Positions 34,766 to 45,499 of a stretch of DNA of 64,000 bases are shown piece after piece (position 1 is the first letter of the stretch; each line of letters opens with the position of its first letter). The notes under the pieces are model-generated. The model searched no databases and was not told the DNA's origin. It saw only the letters and a list, made by a program, of their open reading frames with translations. A program made the position numbers and the translations under genes. Source of the DNA: Gammaproteobacteria bacterium (GTDB lineage: Bacteria > Pseudomonadota > Gammaproteobacteria > Pseudomonadales > JADFDG01); the NCBI GenBank assembly GCA_018262975.1, contig JADFDG010000017.1, positions 34,484-98,483 on the forward strand, written 5' to 3'.

Positions 34766-36181
34766 GTGCTTAAGAAGATCCTCATCGCCAACCGCGGCGA
34801 GATTGCCGTCCGCATCGTGCGCGCCTGCGCCGAGATGGGCATCCGTTCGGTGGCGATCTACACCGAACCCGACCGCTACGCCCTGCACGTCAAGCGCGCC
34901 GACGAGGCCTACAGCGTCGGCGACGACCCGCTGGCCGGCTACCTGAACGCCCACCGCATCGTGAACCTGGCGGTGGAGACCGGCTGCGACGCCCTGCACC
35001 CGGGCTACGGCTTCCTGTCCGAGAACCCGGAACTGGCCCGCATCTGCGCCCAGCGCGGCATCACCTTCATCGGCCCCGACGCCGAGGTGATCCGCCGCAT
35101 GGGCGACAAGACCGAGGCCCGCCGCGCCATGATCGCCGCCGGCGTGCCCTGCACCCCCGGCACCGACGGCAACCTCGAAAGCCTCGAGGAAGCGATCCTG
35201 GTCGCCAGGAAGATCGGCTACCCGGTGATGCTCAAGGCCACCTCCGGCGGTGGCGGCCGCGGCATCCGCCGCTGCAACGACGAGGAAGAACTGCGCCGCA
35301 ACTACGACCGCGTGATCTCCGAGGCCACCAAGGCCTTCGGCAGCGCGGAAGTGTTCATGGAGAAGTGCATCGTCAACCCGCGCCACATCGAGGCGCAGAT
35401 CCTCGCCGACAGCCACGGCAACACCATCCACCTGTTCGAGCGCGACTGCTCCATCCAGCGCCGCAACCAGAAACTGGTGGAAATCGCCCCGTCGCCGCAA
35501 CTCACGCCGGAACAGCGCGCCTACATCGGCGAACTGGCGGTGCGCGCCGCGCAGGCGGTGGGCTACGTCAACGCCGGCACCGTGGAGTTCCTGCTCGCCG
35601 ACAACCAGGTGTACTTCATGGAGATGAACACCCGGGTGCAGGTGGAGCACACCATCACCGAGCAGATCACCGGCGTGGACATCGTCCGCGAGCAGATCCG
35701 CATCGCCGCCGGCCTGCCGCTGGCCTACCGCCAGCAGGACATCAGCTACCGCGGCTACGCGCTGCAGTTCCGCATCAACGCCGAGGACGCCAAGGCCGAC
35801 TTCCTGCCCAGCTTCGGCAAGATCAGCCGCTACTACGCGCCCGGCGGCCCGGGCGTGCGCGTGGACACCGCCATCTACACCGGCTACACCATCCCGCCCT
35901 ACTTCGACTCGATGTGCCTGAAGCTCATCGTCTGGGGCCTGACCTGGGAAGAGGCGCTCAACCGCGGCGCGCGCGCCCTCGACGACATGCGCCTGCAGGG
36001 CATCAAGACCACCGCGCCGTATTACCAGCAGATCCTCGCCCACCCGGAATTCCGCAGCGGCAGCTTCGACACCAGCTTCGTCGAGAGCCACCCGGAATTG
36101 CTGCAGTACTCGGAAAAGCGTCGCCCCGAAGAAATCGCGCTGGCCATCGCCGTCGCCATTGCCGCCCACGCCGGCCTGTAA
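34766..36181 (+). CDS. pycA: Pyruvate carboxylase subunit A (biotin carboxylase)
   Basis: The 471-residue protein is a biotin carboxylase: 'KILIANRGEIAVRIVRACAE' opens it, 'HPGYGFLSENPELARIC' follows, 'KATSGGGGRGIRRCND' is the ATP-grasp glycine loop, and 'EMNTRVQVEHTITEQITGVD' holds the catalytic core. Length equals that of the split pyruvate carboxylase of pseudomonads. It carboxylates the biotin carried by PycB, using ATP and bicarbonate. The GTG at 34766 was chosen for AGGGAG eight bases upstream; a GTG at 34757 overlaps that site. pycB follows after 18 bp. Confidence 0.94.
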   Translation: MLKKILIANRGEIAVRIVRACAEMGIRSVAIYTEPDRYALHVKRADEAYSVGDDPLAGYLNAHRIVNLAVETGCDALHPGYGFLSENPELARICAQRGITFIGPDAEVIRRMGDKTEARRAMIAAGVPCTPGTDGNLESLEEAILVARKIGYPVMLKATSGGGGRGIRRCNDEEELRRNYDRVISEATKAFGSAEVFMEKCIVNPRHIEAQILADSHGNTIHLFERDCSIQRRNQKLVEIAPSPQLTPEQRAYIGELAVRAAQAVGYVNAGTVEFLLADNQVYFMEMNTRVQVEHTITEQITGVDIVREQIRIAAGLPLAYRQQDISYRGYALQFRINAEDAKADFLPSFGKISRYYAPGGPGVRVDTAIYTGYTIPPYFDSMCLKLIVWGLTWEEALNRGARALDDMRLQGIKTTAPYYQQILAHPEFRSGSFDTSFVESHPELLQYSEKRRPEEIALAIAVAIAAHAGL

Positions 36182-36199
36182 TCCCGCAGGAGCAACAAC

Positions 36200-38017
36200 A
36201 TGTCGAAGCAGAAGAAAGTCCTCGTCACCGACGTCGTGCTGCGCGACGGCCACCAGTCGCTGATCGCCACCCGCCTGCGCACCGAGGACATGTTGCCCGC
36301 CTGCGCGCAACTGGACGCGGTGGGCTACTGGTCGCTGGAAGTGTGGGGCGGCGCCACCTTCGACGCCTGCGTGCGCTTCCTGAAGGAAGACCCGTGGGCG
36401 CGCCTGCGCACCCTGCGCAAGGCGCTGCCGAACACCCAGCTGCAGATGCTGCTGCGCGGCCAGAACCTGCTGGGCTACCGCCACTACGCCGACGACGTGG
36501 TCGAGGCGTTCGTGCACAAGTCCTGCGAAAACGGCATCGACATCATCCGCATCTTCGATGCGATGAATGACATCCGCAACATGAAGACCGCCATCGCCGC
36601 CACGCTGGCCGCCGGCAAGCACGCGCAGGGCACGCTGTGCTACACCACCAGCCCGGCGCACACCACCGCGGCGTTCGTCGAACAGGCCAGGCAGCTGGAG
36701 GCGCTGGGCTGCCAGTCCATCGCCATCAAGGACATGGCCGGCCTGCTGACGCCGGCAGCCACCGGCGAGCTGGTCAGCGCGCTGAAGAAAGCAGTGAAGG
36801 TGCCGGTGGCGCTGCACTCGCACAGCACCTCGGGCCTGGCGGCGATGTGCCAGCACGTGGCCGTGGAAGCCGGCGTGGACATCATCGACACGGCGATCTC
36901 CGCCTTCGCCAACGGCACCAGCCACCCGGCGACGGAAACCATGGTCGCCGCGCTCAAGGGCACGCCGCGCGACACCGGCCTGGACCTCGCGAAGATCCAG
37001 GGCATTGCCGCCCACTTCTGGGAAGTGCGCAAGAAGTACCACCAGTTCGAGAGCGAATACACGCGCGAGGACGTCGGCGTGCAGGTCAACCAGGTACCGG
37101 GCGGCATGATGTCCAACCTCGCCAACCAGTTGCGCGAACAGGGCGCGCTGGACCGCATCAGCGACGTGTTCGCCGAGATCCCGCGCGTGCGCGCCGACCT
37201 CGGCTTCCCGCCGCTGGTGACGCCGACTTCGCAGATCGTCGGCACCCAGGCCGTGATGAACGTGATCGCCGACGAGCGTTACAAGACCATCACCACGGAA
37301 GTGAAGCGCTACCTGCAGGGCCACTACGGCGCCACGCCGGCACCGGTGGATGGCGAACTGCGCGCCCGCGCCATCGGCCAGGAGCCGGTGATCGACGTGC
37401 GCCCGGCCGACCTGCTGGCGCCGGAGATCGATCGCCTGCGCACCGAGATCGGCGACCTGGCGAAGAGCGAGGAGGACGTGCTCACCTTCGCCATGTTCCC
37501 GGACCTCGGCAAGCAGTTCCTCACCGGCCGCCGCGACGGCACGCTCAAGCCGGAAGTGCTGCTGCCGCCGGGTGGTGCCAGCGCCGCCACCGACAGCGGC
37601 GTCAGTGCCGCCACGCCCACCGAGTTCGTCATCGACGTGCACGGCGAGAGCTACCGCGTGGCGATCACCGGCGTCGGCGCCAAGGGCATCAACAAGCGCC
37701 ACGTGTACCTGACGCTCGACGGCATGCCGGAAGAAGCGGTGTTCGAGGCACTCAACGAGTACGCGCCGGAACATCACAAGTCGCGCAAGGCCGCGCACAA
37801 GGAAGGCGACGTCACCACCAACATGCCGGGCAACATCGTGGCGGTGCTGGTCAAGGAAGGCGACGTGGTGAAGGCCGGCCAGCCGGTGCTGGTCACCGAG
37901 GCGATGAAGATGGAAGCGGAGATCCAGGCGCCGGTGGGCGGCAAGGTCAGCGCCATCCACGTCAAGAAGGGCGATCGCGTCACCCCGGGCGAAGTGCTGG
38001 TGGAAATCACCCCGTAA
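36200..38017 (+). CDS. pycB: Pyruvate carboxylase subunit B / oxaloacetate decarboxylase alpha-type protein (carboxyltransferase plus biotin carrier)
   Basis: The 605-residue protein has an N-terminal carboxyltransferase barrel ('VLRDGHQSLIATRLRTEDML', 'CENGIDIIRIFDAMND', 'IAIKDMAGLLTP' with the metal/lysine site) and a C-terminal biotinyl domain in which 'VTEAMKMEAEI' carries the biotinylated K570. Paired with pycA it gives a two-subunit pyruvate carboxylase that refills oxaloacetate. The similar Na+-pump decarboxylase would need beta and gamma membrane subunits, which are absent here, so the anaplerotic role is preferred. A long inverted REP pair follows at 38035. Confidence 0.93.
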   Translation: MSKQKKVLVTDVVLRDGHQSLIATRLRTEDMLPACAQLDAVGYWSLEVWGGATFDACVRFLKEDPWARLRTLRKALPNTQLQMLLRGQNLLGYRHYADDVVEAFVHKSCENGIDIIRIFDAMNDIRNMKTAIAATLAAGKHAQGTLCYTTSPAHTTAAFVEQARQLEALGCQSIAIKDMAGLLTPAATGELVSALKKAVKVPVALHSHSTSGLAAMCQHVAVEAGVDIIDTAISAFANGTSHPATETMVAALKGTPRDTGLDLAKIQGIAAHFWEVRKKYHQFESEYTREDVGVQVNQVPGGMMSNLANQLREQGALDRISDVFAEIPRVRADLGFPPLVTPTSQIVGTQAVMNVIADERYKTITTEVKRYLQGHYGATPAPVDGELRARAIGQEPVIDVRPADLLAPEIDRLRTEIGDLAKSEEDVLTFAMFPDLGKQFLTGRRDGTLKPEVLLPPGGASAATDSGVSAATPTEFVIDVHGESYRVAITGVGAKGINKRHVYLTLDGMPEEAVFEALNEYAPEHHKSRKAAHKEGDVTTNMPGNIVAVLVKEGDVVKAGQPVLVTEAMKMEAEIQAPVGGKVSAIHVKKGDRVTPGEVLVEITP

Positions 38018-38034
38018 CCGCGCTTCCGCTCTTC

Positions 38035-38106
38035 GTAGAGAGGGGGCCATGCCCCCGATGCTCTTTGCACGAAAGCAACACATCGGGGGCATGACCCCCT
38101 CTCTAC
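38035..38106. repeat. GTAG-type REP pair (BIME) copy 5, supplying a stop codon on the minus strand
   Basis: Two near-identical REP units face each other: GTAGAGAGGGGGCCATGCCC on the left and the same sequence inverted on the right, with about 20 bp of spacer. It lies between convergent pycB and the TetR gene. The CTAC at 38103-38106 gives the minus-strand GTAG, and its TAG is the stop codon of the TetR gene. The structure probably terminates or stabilises both transcripts. Confidence 0.88.
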
Positions 38107-38747
38107 ATTTTCGCGGGCTTCACGCCGAAATAGCGCAGCATCAGCCGCACGATTTCCTCGACGATTTCCTCGTCGCGCAGCCAGTCCGGCTCCAGCAGGT
38201 GCCGGCTGATCACCGCCGATGCCGCGTGGTAGGACACGTACACCGCGGCATCGAGGTCCGGCACGTCCAGTTGCGCGCGCCGCCGCGCCAGGAAGCGACG
38301 CATCGCTTCCATCAGGCGGTGCTCCATCAGTTTCAGCGACGGCATGCCCACCAGGTTGCCGCCGCCGGCGCGCATCAACTCCGGCAGCACGCCCTGCGTC
38401 TGGCGGAAATACAGCATGCTGCCCAGCGTCCAGGCGCGCGTGGAGTCCTCCAGGCTGGCGTTGTCGTCGAGGCTGCCCAGCAACTGGTCCAGCGCCGCCA
38501 CCATTTCCTCCAGGTACACGCCCAGCAAGGCATCCAGCACCGCTTCCTTGTGGGGAAAGTACTGGTACAGCGTGGCGATGTTCACGTGCGCCGCCTCGGC
38601 GACGCGGTTGGTGGTCAGCGCGTCCACGCCATCCGCTGCCACCAGTTCGCGCGCGGCGGCGAGGATGCGCTCGACGGTCAGGCGGGCACGCGCCTGGCGC
38701 GGCTGCTTGCGGGCGGTGGCCGGCAGCGGGGAACGGGTCCTGGTCAT
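38103..38747 (-). CDS. TetR-family transcriptional regulator
   Basis: The 214-residue protein has a basic N-terminal tail followed by a TetR helix-turn-helix ('LTVERILAAARELVAADGVD' and 'TTNRVAEAAHVNIATLYQYF', about 25-70), then a helical ligand domain with hydrophobic helices. It is divergent from the DUF2236 oxygenase gene and very probably represses it; the gap contains an operator-like palindrome. The last codons read 'KPAKM' and the stop TAG is part of the REP pair. The ATG at 38747 was chosen over a TTG two codons upstream. Confidence 0.9.
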   Translation of the reverse strand: MTRTRSPLPATARKQPRQARARLTVERILAAARELVAADGVDALTTNRVAEAAHVNIATLYQYFPHKEAVLDALLGVYLEEMVAALDQLLGSLDDNASLEDSTRAWTLGSMLYFRQTQGVLPELMRAGGGNLVGMPSLKLMEHRLMEAMRRFLARRRAQLDVPDLDAAVYVSYHAASAVISRHLLEPDWLRDEEIVEEIVRLMLRYFGVKPAKM

Positions 38748-38749
38748 TT

Positions 38750-38776
38750 CCAAGTATTTTCCAAGTAATTGCTTGG
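38750..38776. promoter_or_regulatory. TetR operator candidate: repeated CCAAGTA and palindrome
   Basis: CCAAGTAATTGCTTGG (38761-38776, arms CCAAG/CTTGG) is preceded by another CCAAGTA at 38750, one helical turn away. A TATAGT -10-like hexamer follows at 38779. The patch is AT-rich within a GC-rich genome and sits between the TetR gene and the oxygenase gene, so a TetR dimer probably binds here. Confidence 0.6.
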
Positions 38777-38838
38777 ATTATAGTCCGGACCAGTCCCCCG
38801 CCGGCCAGTGCCGGCAGTCGCCCCGACGAGGTCATCCC

Positions 38839-39924
38839 ATGCACGTTCCCGCCGCCTGGAAACAGCGCTACAGCCCGGAAAAACTCGACGCCTGGCGCCA
38901 GGTGTGCGACCCGCTCGCCGATGGTGCCGCCGCGCACCTGAAACGTGCGAAGCCATCGGCCATGCTCGAGCAGGTCGAGGACCTGGCGCTGGCCGGCAAC
39001 GCCGACTGCAAGCGCTTCCTGGCCGAAACCGCGCAGGTGCCGGGCTGGGTGGACTGGGACCTGGTCGAGAAAGGCCGCCGCGTGTCGCTGGCGTTCAGCG
39101 CCGTGCGCACCATGGGCCTGCTGGCCGCGTTGATGGAAGGCTACTCGCTCAGCCGCGCCGCCCACGTGCTGGTGGCCACCGGCCGCCTCAACCAGGACGT
39201 GGCGCGCCGCCTGCAGGAAACCGGGCAGATGAGCCACAACATGAACGCGCCCGGCGCGCTGCGCCCGGGCGGCGTCGGTCACCGCCATGTGCTCGAGGTG
39301 CGCCTGCTGCACGCGATGGTACGCCGCTACGTGCGCGACCGGCACTGGGACGTGAACCTCTACCAGGAGCCGATCAACCAGGAAGACATGGCCTTCACGG
39401 TGATCGAGTTCGATTACCTCGCCGCGCGCGGCATGGAGCGTCTCGGCGCGAAGCTGTCGTCTGCCGACCTGCGCGCCGTACACCACCTGTGGCGCTACGC
39501 CGGCTGGCTGCACGGCGTGCACGAGGACCTGCTCACGCACACGCCGGAAGAAGAGCAGTACCAGTACGAAGCGATCCTCGCCCACCAGCAACAGTTCAAC
39601 GCCGAGTCACAGGCGCTGGGCGATGCCGTGCTGTCCGGGCTGGCCAACCAGCCGCCGCTCAACCTCAGCGAACGCGCCCTGCGCGCCATGGCCCGTGCCA
39701 TGCTGCCGGCCAACCTGGTGCAGGCCTATGGCCTGAAGGGCGATCGCGTCGCTGACGCCGCGGTGGCGCTGCTCAAGCAGACCAACCGCCTGCTCACCGC
39801 CGCGCACTACCGCTTGCCGGGTGCCGCGCGCGCCGCCGAGATAATCCACTTCGAAATGGCGCGCCGCGCCCTCAACGACAGCCTCGGCGAACAGGACAAG
39901 CGCGCCTTCCGCGGCATGGCGTGA
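38839..39924 (+). CDS. DUF2236 oxygenase (MpaB/rubber-oxygenase-like catalytic domain)
   Basis: The 361-residue protein matches the DUF2236 or 'ER-bound oxygenase MpaB/rubber oxygenase Lcp' domain: 'LSRAAHVLVATGRLNQDVAR', 'HRHVLEVRLLHAMVRRYV' and 'LYQEPINQEDMAFTVIEFDY'. H158 in 'RLLHAMV' is the candidate axial haem ligand. Lcp cleaves polyisoprene and MpaB cuts the farnesyl side chain of mycophenolic acid precursors, so an isoprenoid or long-chain alkene substrate is plausible. No signal peptide is seen. It is divergent from a TetR gene that likely controls it. Confidence 0.85.
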   Translation: MHVPAAWKQRYSPEKLDAWRQVCDPLADGAAAHLKRAKPSAMLEQVEDLALAGNADCKRFLAETAQVPGWVDWDLVEKGRRVSLAFSAVRTMGLLAALMEGYSLSRAAHVLVATGRLNQDVARRLQETGQMSHNMNAPGALRPGGVGHRHVLEVRLLHAMVRRYVRDRHWDVNLYQEPINQEDMAFTVIEFDYLAARGMERLGAKLSSADLRAVHHLWRYAGWLHGVHEDLLTHTPEEEQYQYEAILAHQQQFNAESQALGDAVLSGLANQPPLNLSERALRAMARAMLPANLVQAYGLKGDRVADAAVALLKQTNRLLTAAHYRLPGAARAAEIIHFEMARRALNDSLGEQDKRAFRGMA

Positions 39925-39931
39925 CGCGTCG

Positions 39932-40549
39932 TCAGCGCGCCGCCCGCCACATCCGCCAGACGTGCGGCCCGCGGAACGGCAGGTCCATTTCACCGGCCAC
40001 CTCGAACCCGTGCCGCAGGTACAGCGACACGTTGCGCTCGGTCATGGTCTCCAGGTAGCAGGGCAAGCCGTCGCGGTCGGCAATGTCGGTGCCGCGGCGG
40101 ATCAGTTGGGAGCCCCAGCCCATGCCCTGCGCCGACGGATCGATGCCCAGCACCTGCAGGTAGTAATGCGGCTCGTGCGGGTGCTGCGCGATGATCGTCT
40201 CGAGGCCGACCAGTCGCGTGGGCATGCGGCGCAGGCCGGCGGCGGCGAAGAAATACGGGGCCACGCGCAATTGCGTGAGCAATCCCATCTTCCACTTGCC
40301 CGGCGGCGACCACAACGCGGCGCCGTGCTGGCCGTCGGTGGTCCAGGTCATGCCGTGCGGCAGCGCCAGCAACTTCAGGTAGCCACTGAATACCGTGGCG
40401 GCACGTTCCAGCACGCGCTCGTCCGGCGGGCACAGCCACTCGATCAGCGGGTCGTCGCGAAAGGCGCGCGCCAGCACGCCGGCGAGCACCGGCACTTCAC
40501 CGGTGGTCGCCAGCCGCAGCGATTCGCTCTTGGATTTTCCGGGCGTCAT
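39932..40549 (-). CDS. GNAT-family N-acetyltransferase
   Basis: The 205-residue protein has the GNAT core: 'LAGVLARAFRDDPLIEWLCP' at the start, 'YYLQVLGIDPSAQGMGWGSQ' as the acetyl-CoA-binding Q/RxxGxG/A loop, and 'YLETMTERNVSLYLRHGFEV' as the last helix and strand. This pattern is common in bacterial acetyltransferases next to catabolic genes, and the substrate is unknown. It is convergent with the DUF2236 gene (7-bp gap) and lies 14 bp downstream of nothing on its own strand except the monooxygenase end at 40564, which reads the same way, so it follows that gene's start region in reverse order. Confidence 0.85.
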   Translation of the reverse strand: MTPGKSKSESLRLATTGEVPVLAGVLARAFRDDPLIEWLCPPDERVLERAATVFSGYLKLLALPHGMTWTTDGQHGAALWSPPGKWKMGLLTQLRVAPYFFAAAGLRRMPTRLVGLETIIAQHPHEPHYYLQVLGIDPSAQGMGWGSQLIRRGTDIADRDGLPCYLETMTERNVSLYLRHGFEVAGEMDLPFRGPHVWRMWRAAR

Positions 40550-40563
40550 CCGCGGATCATACC

Positions 40564-42072
40564 TCAGGCGGTGGCCTTCACCTTGCGCGGTGCCTTCACG
40601 AAGTTGAAATGCTCCTGGCGCACCTGCCGCGTGCGCAGCCAGTACTTCCAGGTGGAGAACGGCCAGATGGTGAAGTTCTTGCCGTCTGCCTGCTGGTACC
40701 AGCTCTGGCAGCCCGACGCCCACACCGTGCCCTTGATGTTGCGCTGGATGTGCGCGTTGAACTCGCGCTGCGCTTCCGGCTTCACGTCGATATAGTCGGC
40801 GCCCTTCTCCTTGAGCAGGCGCATCTGCTCGAGGATGTAGTGCACCTGGCACTCGATCATGAAGATGATCGAGTTGTGGCCCAGCGCGGTGTTCGGCCCC
40901 ACCAGCTGGTACAGGTTGGGATAGCCGGTCACGTTCACGCCCATGTAGGCCTCGGCGCCGTCCTTCCAGTCCTCGTTGAGCTGGTGGCCCGGCAGGCCCT
41001 CGCAGGGAAAGTCCTTCATGTAGATGCGCGGATCCACCACGAAGCCGGTGCCGAGGATGATCACGTCGCAGGGGCGCTCGACGCCGTCCTTCGTGACGAT
41101 GGAATGCGCGCGCACCTCGCGGATGCCGTCAGTAACCAGTTCCACGTTGGACCGGTTGAACATCGGGTACCACTTGTTCGACACCAGCACGCGCTTGCAG
41201 CCGATGGTGTAGTCCGGGATCAGCTTTTCCGCCAGCGCCTTGTCCTTCACCTGGAAGCGGATCAGCGCCTTCACCAGGTTCTGCAAGGTATTGGCCACCG
41301 CCGGGTTGAAGATCGGCCACACGCGCGACTCGTTGCTCCAGTACAGGCGCATGCGATGCAGCTTGCGCAGCGCCGGCACTTTCGCGAACAACTGCTGCTC
41401 GAACTCCGGGTACTTGCGCGTATCACGCGGGATCACCCACGCGGCGGAGCGCTGGAACACGTACAGCTTGCCGACCTGCGGGGCGATTTCCGGGCAGTAC
41501 TGGATGGCCGAGCCACCGGTGCCGATCGACACCACGTTCTTGCCGGCGAGGTCGCAGGAATGATCCCACTGCGCCGAGTGGAATACCTTGCCCTTGAAAT
41601 CCTTCAGGCCCTTGATGTCGGGAATGGACGGCACGTGCAGCGGACCGCTGGCCATCACCGCGTGCTTCGCGATGATCGGCCCCTGGTTGGTGTCGATGGT
41701 CCAGCGCGCGCTGTTGGCGTCGAAGTGCGCGCCGCGCACCTCGGTGTTGAAACGGATGTACTTGCGCAGGCCGTACTTCTCGGTGGTGTCGAGGATGTAC
41801 TGCTGGATTTCCTTCCAGCCCGGGTAGCGCTGCGACCAGTCGGACTTGCCGGCGAACGAGTAGGAATACATGTGCGACTGCACGTCGCACTCCGCGCCCG
41901 GGTAGGTGTTGTCACGCCAGGTGCCGCCCACTTCCGCCGCCTTCTCGGCGATGACGAAGTTGCGGTTGCCGGCCTCCAGCAACTTGATGCCCATGCACAG
42001 GCCGCCGAACCCGGCGCCGATGATGGCCACGTCCACTTCACGGGTCTGGTTGATGTTTTCCTGCACGCCCAT
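40564..42072 (-). CDS. Flavin-dependent Baeyer-Villiger monooxygenase
   Basis: The 502-residue enzyme has the type I Baeyer-Villiger fingerprint F-x-G-x3-H-x3-W-D at F159-W169 ('FKGKVFHSAQWD'), an FAD motif 'VAIIGAGFGGLCMGIKLLEA' and a second dinucleotide fold 'VVSIGTGGSAIQYCPEIA'. It would insert oxygen next to a carbonyl in a ketone to give an ester or lactone, using NADPH and FAD. The closely spaced GNAT gene at 39932-40549 lies downstream on the same strand (14 bp), and an AraC gene is divergent upstream. Ring or chain ketones from terpenoid, steroid or alkane catabolism are likely substrates. ATG 42072 has GAGGTAG in front. Confidence 0.93.
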   Translation of the reverse strand: MGVQENINQTREVDVAIIGAGFGGLCMGIKLLEAGNRNFVIAEKAAEVGGTWRDNTYPGAECDVQSHMYSYSFAGKSDWSQRYPGWKEIQQYILDTTEKYGLRKYIRFNTEVRGAHFDANSARWTIDTNQGPIIAKHAVMASGPLHVPSIPDIKGLKDFKGKVFHSAQWDHSCDLAGKNVVSIGTGGSAIQYCPEIAPQVGKLYVFQRSAAWVIPRDTRKYPEFEQQLFAKVPALRKLHRMRLYWSNESRVWPIFNPAVANTLQNLVKALIRFQVKDKALAEKLIPDYTIGCKRVLVSNKWYPMFNRSNVELVTDGIREVRAHSIVTKDGVERPCDVIILGTGFVVDPRIYMKDFPCEGLPGHQLNEDWKDGAEAYMGVNVTGYPNLYQLVGPNTALGHNSIIFMIECQVHYILEQMRLLKEKGADYIDVKPEAQREFNAHIQRNIKGTVWASGCQSWYQQADGKNFTIWPFSTWKYWLRTRQVRQEHFNFVKAPRKVKATA

Positions 42073-42121
42073 CGCTACCTCGGCTCGCTGGTGACGCGCC
42101 CGGACGGGCGCCATGCCGCCG

Positions 42122-42195
42122 ACTATAGAGACCGGGCAAATCCCGGGGAAATGCTGGGTGCGGCCCGAAAATTGATGCTTCCGGCCAAAACTGGC
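42122..42195. promoter_or_regulatory. Control region between the Baeyer-Villiger monooxygenase and AraC genes
   Basis: The 161-bp gap has a minus-strand -10-like TATAGT (42122-42127), CCGGGcaaatCCCGG (42132-42146) and GCCAaaacTGGC (42184-42195). Either palindrome could bind the AraC protein or another factor. No matched -35 hexamer is convincing. Confidence 0.35.
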
Positions 42196-42233
42196 ATTCT
42201 CGGACAACTAACCCCTGCCCCGGGAGCCCGTCC

Positions 42234-43274
42234 ATGGCGTCACGCTCCATCCTCGGCCTGATCGCCGTCGCCGACGGCATGCGCAAGCTCGGCGAGGACG
42301 TGGCGCCGGTGCTGGCGCGCTACGGCATCGACCTGGACCGCGTCGATCCCACCGCGCGCATCGACCGCATGCTGGAGCTGCGCATCTACACCGATGTCGC
42401 CGCGGTATTGAAGGATCCCCTGGCGGGCCTGAAGGCCGGCATGAACTTCGGCATCGGCAGCTACGGGCCGTTCGTCATGCTGGTGATGACCTGCGAGAAC
42501 GCGTACGAGGCGTTCCGCACCGGCATCCAGTACCAGCAACTCACCTATCTTTACGGCAAGTTGCGCCTCGAACCCGGCGAGCAGTACAGCACGCTGGCAC
42601 TCACGCCGCTGCCGTTGCCGGAGCCGGCGTTCCGCCTGCGCGTGGACGGAGAGATCGCCGGCACCTGGAAACTGCTGCGCGACCTGCAGGCCACCTTCGG
42701 GCTGGACCTGCGCGCCGACAGCATCGACATGCCCTACGCGAAACCGCCGGAAGCCGCCGCCTACGAGGCGTTGTTCGGCTGCCCGGTGCGCTGGGGCCAG
42801 GCGGAGGCGCGCTTCCGCCTGCGCAACGACTACCTGCAGATCCGCTTCCCGAGCGCCGATGCCAACGCGCACCGTTTCTACCGCGCGCAGTGCGACCAGT
42901 TGCTGGTGGAACTGAACGCCGTGCGCGAGCGGCTGGAGGACAAGGTGATGGCGCACCTGGCGCTGTTTTCCGGGCCGTTGCCGGCGTCGGCCGATGTCGC
43001 CGCCACCCTCGGCATGAGCGATCGCACCTTCCGTCGCCAGCTGGGCGAGGAAGGCACGTCGTTTCGCGCGCTGGTCGATGCGGTGCGCTTCACCAAGGCC
43101 AAGGGCCTGCTCGCCGAGGGGCGCCAGCCGGTGGAAGCGATCGCCCAGCAACTCGGCTACAGCGAGGCAGCGGCTTTCATCCATGCCTTCCGGCGCTGGT
43201 CCGGGCAGACCCCGGCGGCCTGGCGGCGCACCCAGCGGGCAGCGCGGGGCAATACCCACACCAGAAAAGAGTGA
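42234..43274 (+). CDS. AraC-family regulator divergent from the Baeyer-Villiger monooxygenase
   Basis: The 346-residue protein has an effector domain of the arabinose-binding-like class ('FGIGSYGPFVMLVMTCENAY') and a C-terminal double helix-turn-helix: 'MSDRTFRRQLGEEGTSFRAL' and 'EAIAQQLGYSEAAAFIHAFR' and 'WSGQTPAAWRR'. It belongs to the same class as the AraC gene at 1584-2630. Its position 161 bp from the monooxygenase gene on the opposite strand suggests it activates that gene when a ketone or related compound is present. The iron genes begin about 100 bp after its stop. Confidence 0.9.
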   Translation: MASRSILGLIAVADGMRKLGEDVAPVLARYGIDLDRVDPTARIDRMLELRIYTDVAAVLKDPLAGLKAGMNFGIGSYGPFVMLVMTCENAYEAFRTGIQYQQLTYLYGKLRLEPGEQYSTLALTPLPLPEPAFRLRVDGEIAGTWKLLRDLQATFGLDLRADSIDMPYAKPPEAAAYEALFGCPVRWGQAEARFRLRNDYLQIRFPSADANAHRFYRAQCDQLLVELNAVRERLEDKVMAHLALFSGPLPASADVAATLGMSDRTFRRQLGEEGTSFRALVDAVRFTKAKGLLAEGRQPVEAIAQQLGYSEAAAFIHAFRRWSGQTPAAWRRTQRAARGNTHTRKE

Positions 43275-43333
43275 TTACGATCAACGGCCGCGCCGATTGC
43301 CCTTGACCAGCTTCCGGCACTGGTCGATGCTTG

Positions 43334-43356
43334 TATTTGATAACCATTCCTATCTG
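43334..43356. promoter_or_regulatory. Fur-box-like operator of feoAB
   Basis: The stretch ATTTGATAACCATTCCTATC contains GATA-N8-TATC and resembles the Fur consensus with GATAAT-CATTATC half-sites; it is AT-rich within a GC-rich region and lies about 20 bp before feoA. Together with the feoAB content this supports iron-dependent repression. Confidence 0.7.
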
Positions 43357-43376
43357 ATTCCCGCCGGAGTCCGCCC

Positions 43377-43651
43377 GTGACTGCCTCCCGCCCCGCTCGC
43401 CACCGCCTCGACCAGTTGGGCCGCGGTGACACGGCCGTCGTCACTGCCGTCGAAGCGACCTCCGGCCAGGATCTCATCGCCACCCGCCTCGAGGACCTCG
43501 GCTTCGTGCCCGGCGAAATGCTGCGCGTGATCAGCCGCGGCCCCATCGGCGGCGATCCCATCGTGGTGCAGGTCGGTTTCACCCGCTTCGCCCTGCGTCG
43601 CGCCGAGGCCGCCCGCGTCTACGTGGTGGATGCCATCGCCCCGGAGCAACC

Positions 43652-43655
<4 letters not shown>
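43377..43655 (+). CDS. feoA: FeoA, ferrous-iron transport accessory protein
   Basis: The 92-residue cytosolic protein has the SH3-like FeoA domain: 'RLEDLGFVPGEMLRVISRGP' followed by 'IVVQVGFTRFALRRAEA'. It binds FeoB and supports ferrous-iron uptake. The GTG start has CCGGAG seven bases upstream. A Fur-like site precedes it. Its stop overlaps the feoB GTG (GTGA), coupling translation. The first 15 residues are a basic extension not typical of all FeoA proteins. Confidence 0.93.
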
Positions 43656-45487
<1,832 letters not shown>

Positions 45488-45499
45488 GAGGTGCCTGCC

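Noticed and set aside
34649..38092. Open frame of about 1147 codons on the minus strand opposite pycA/pycB
   Set aside because: It has no start context, domain or plausible composition and mirrors the third-codon GC bias of the two real genes; it is an antisense shadow.
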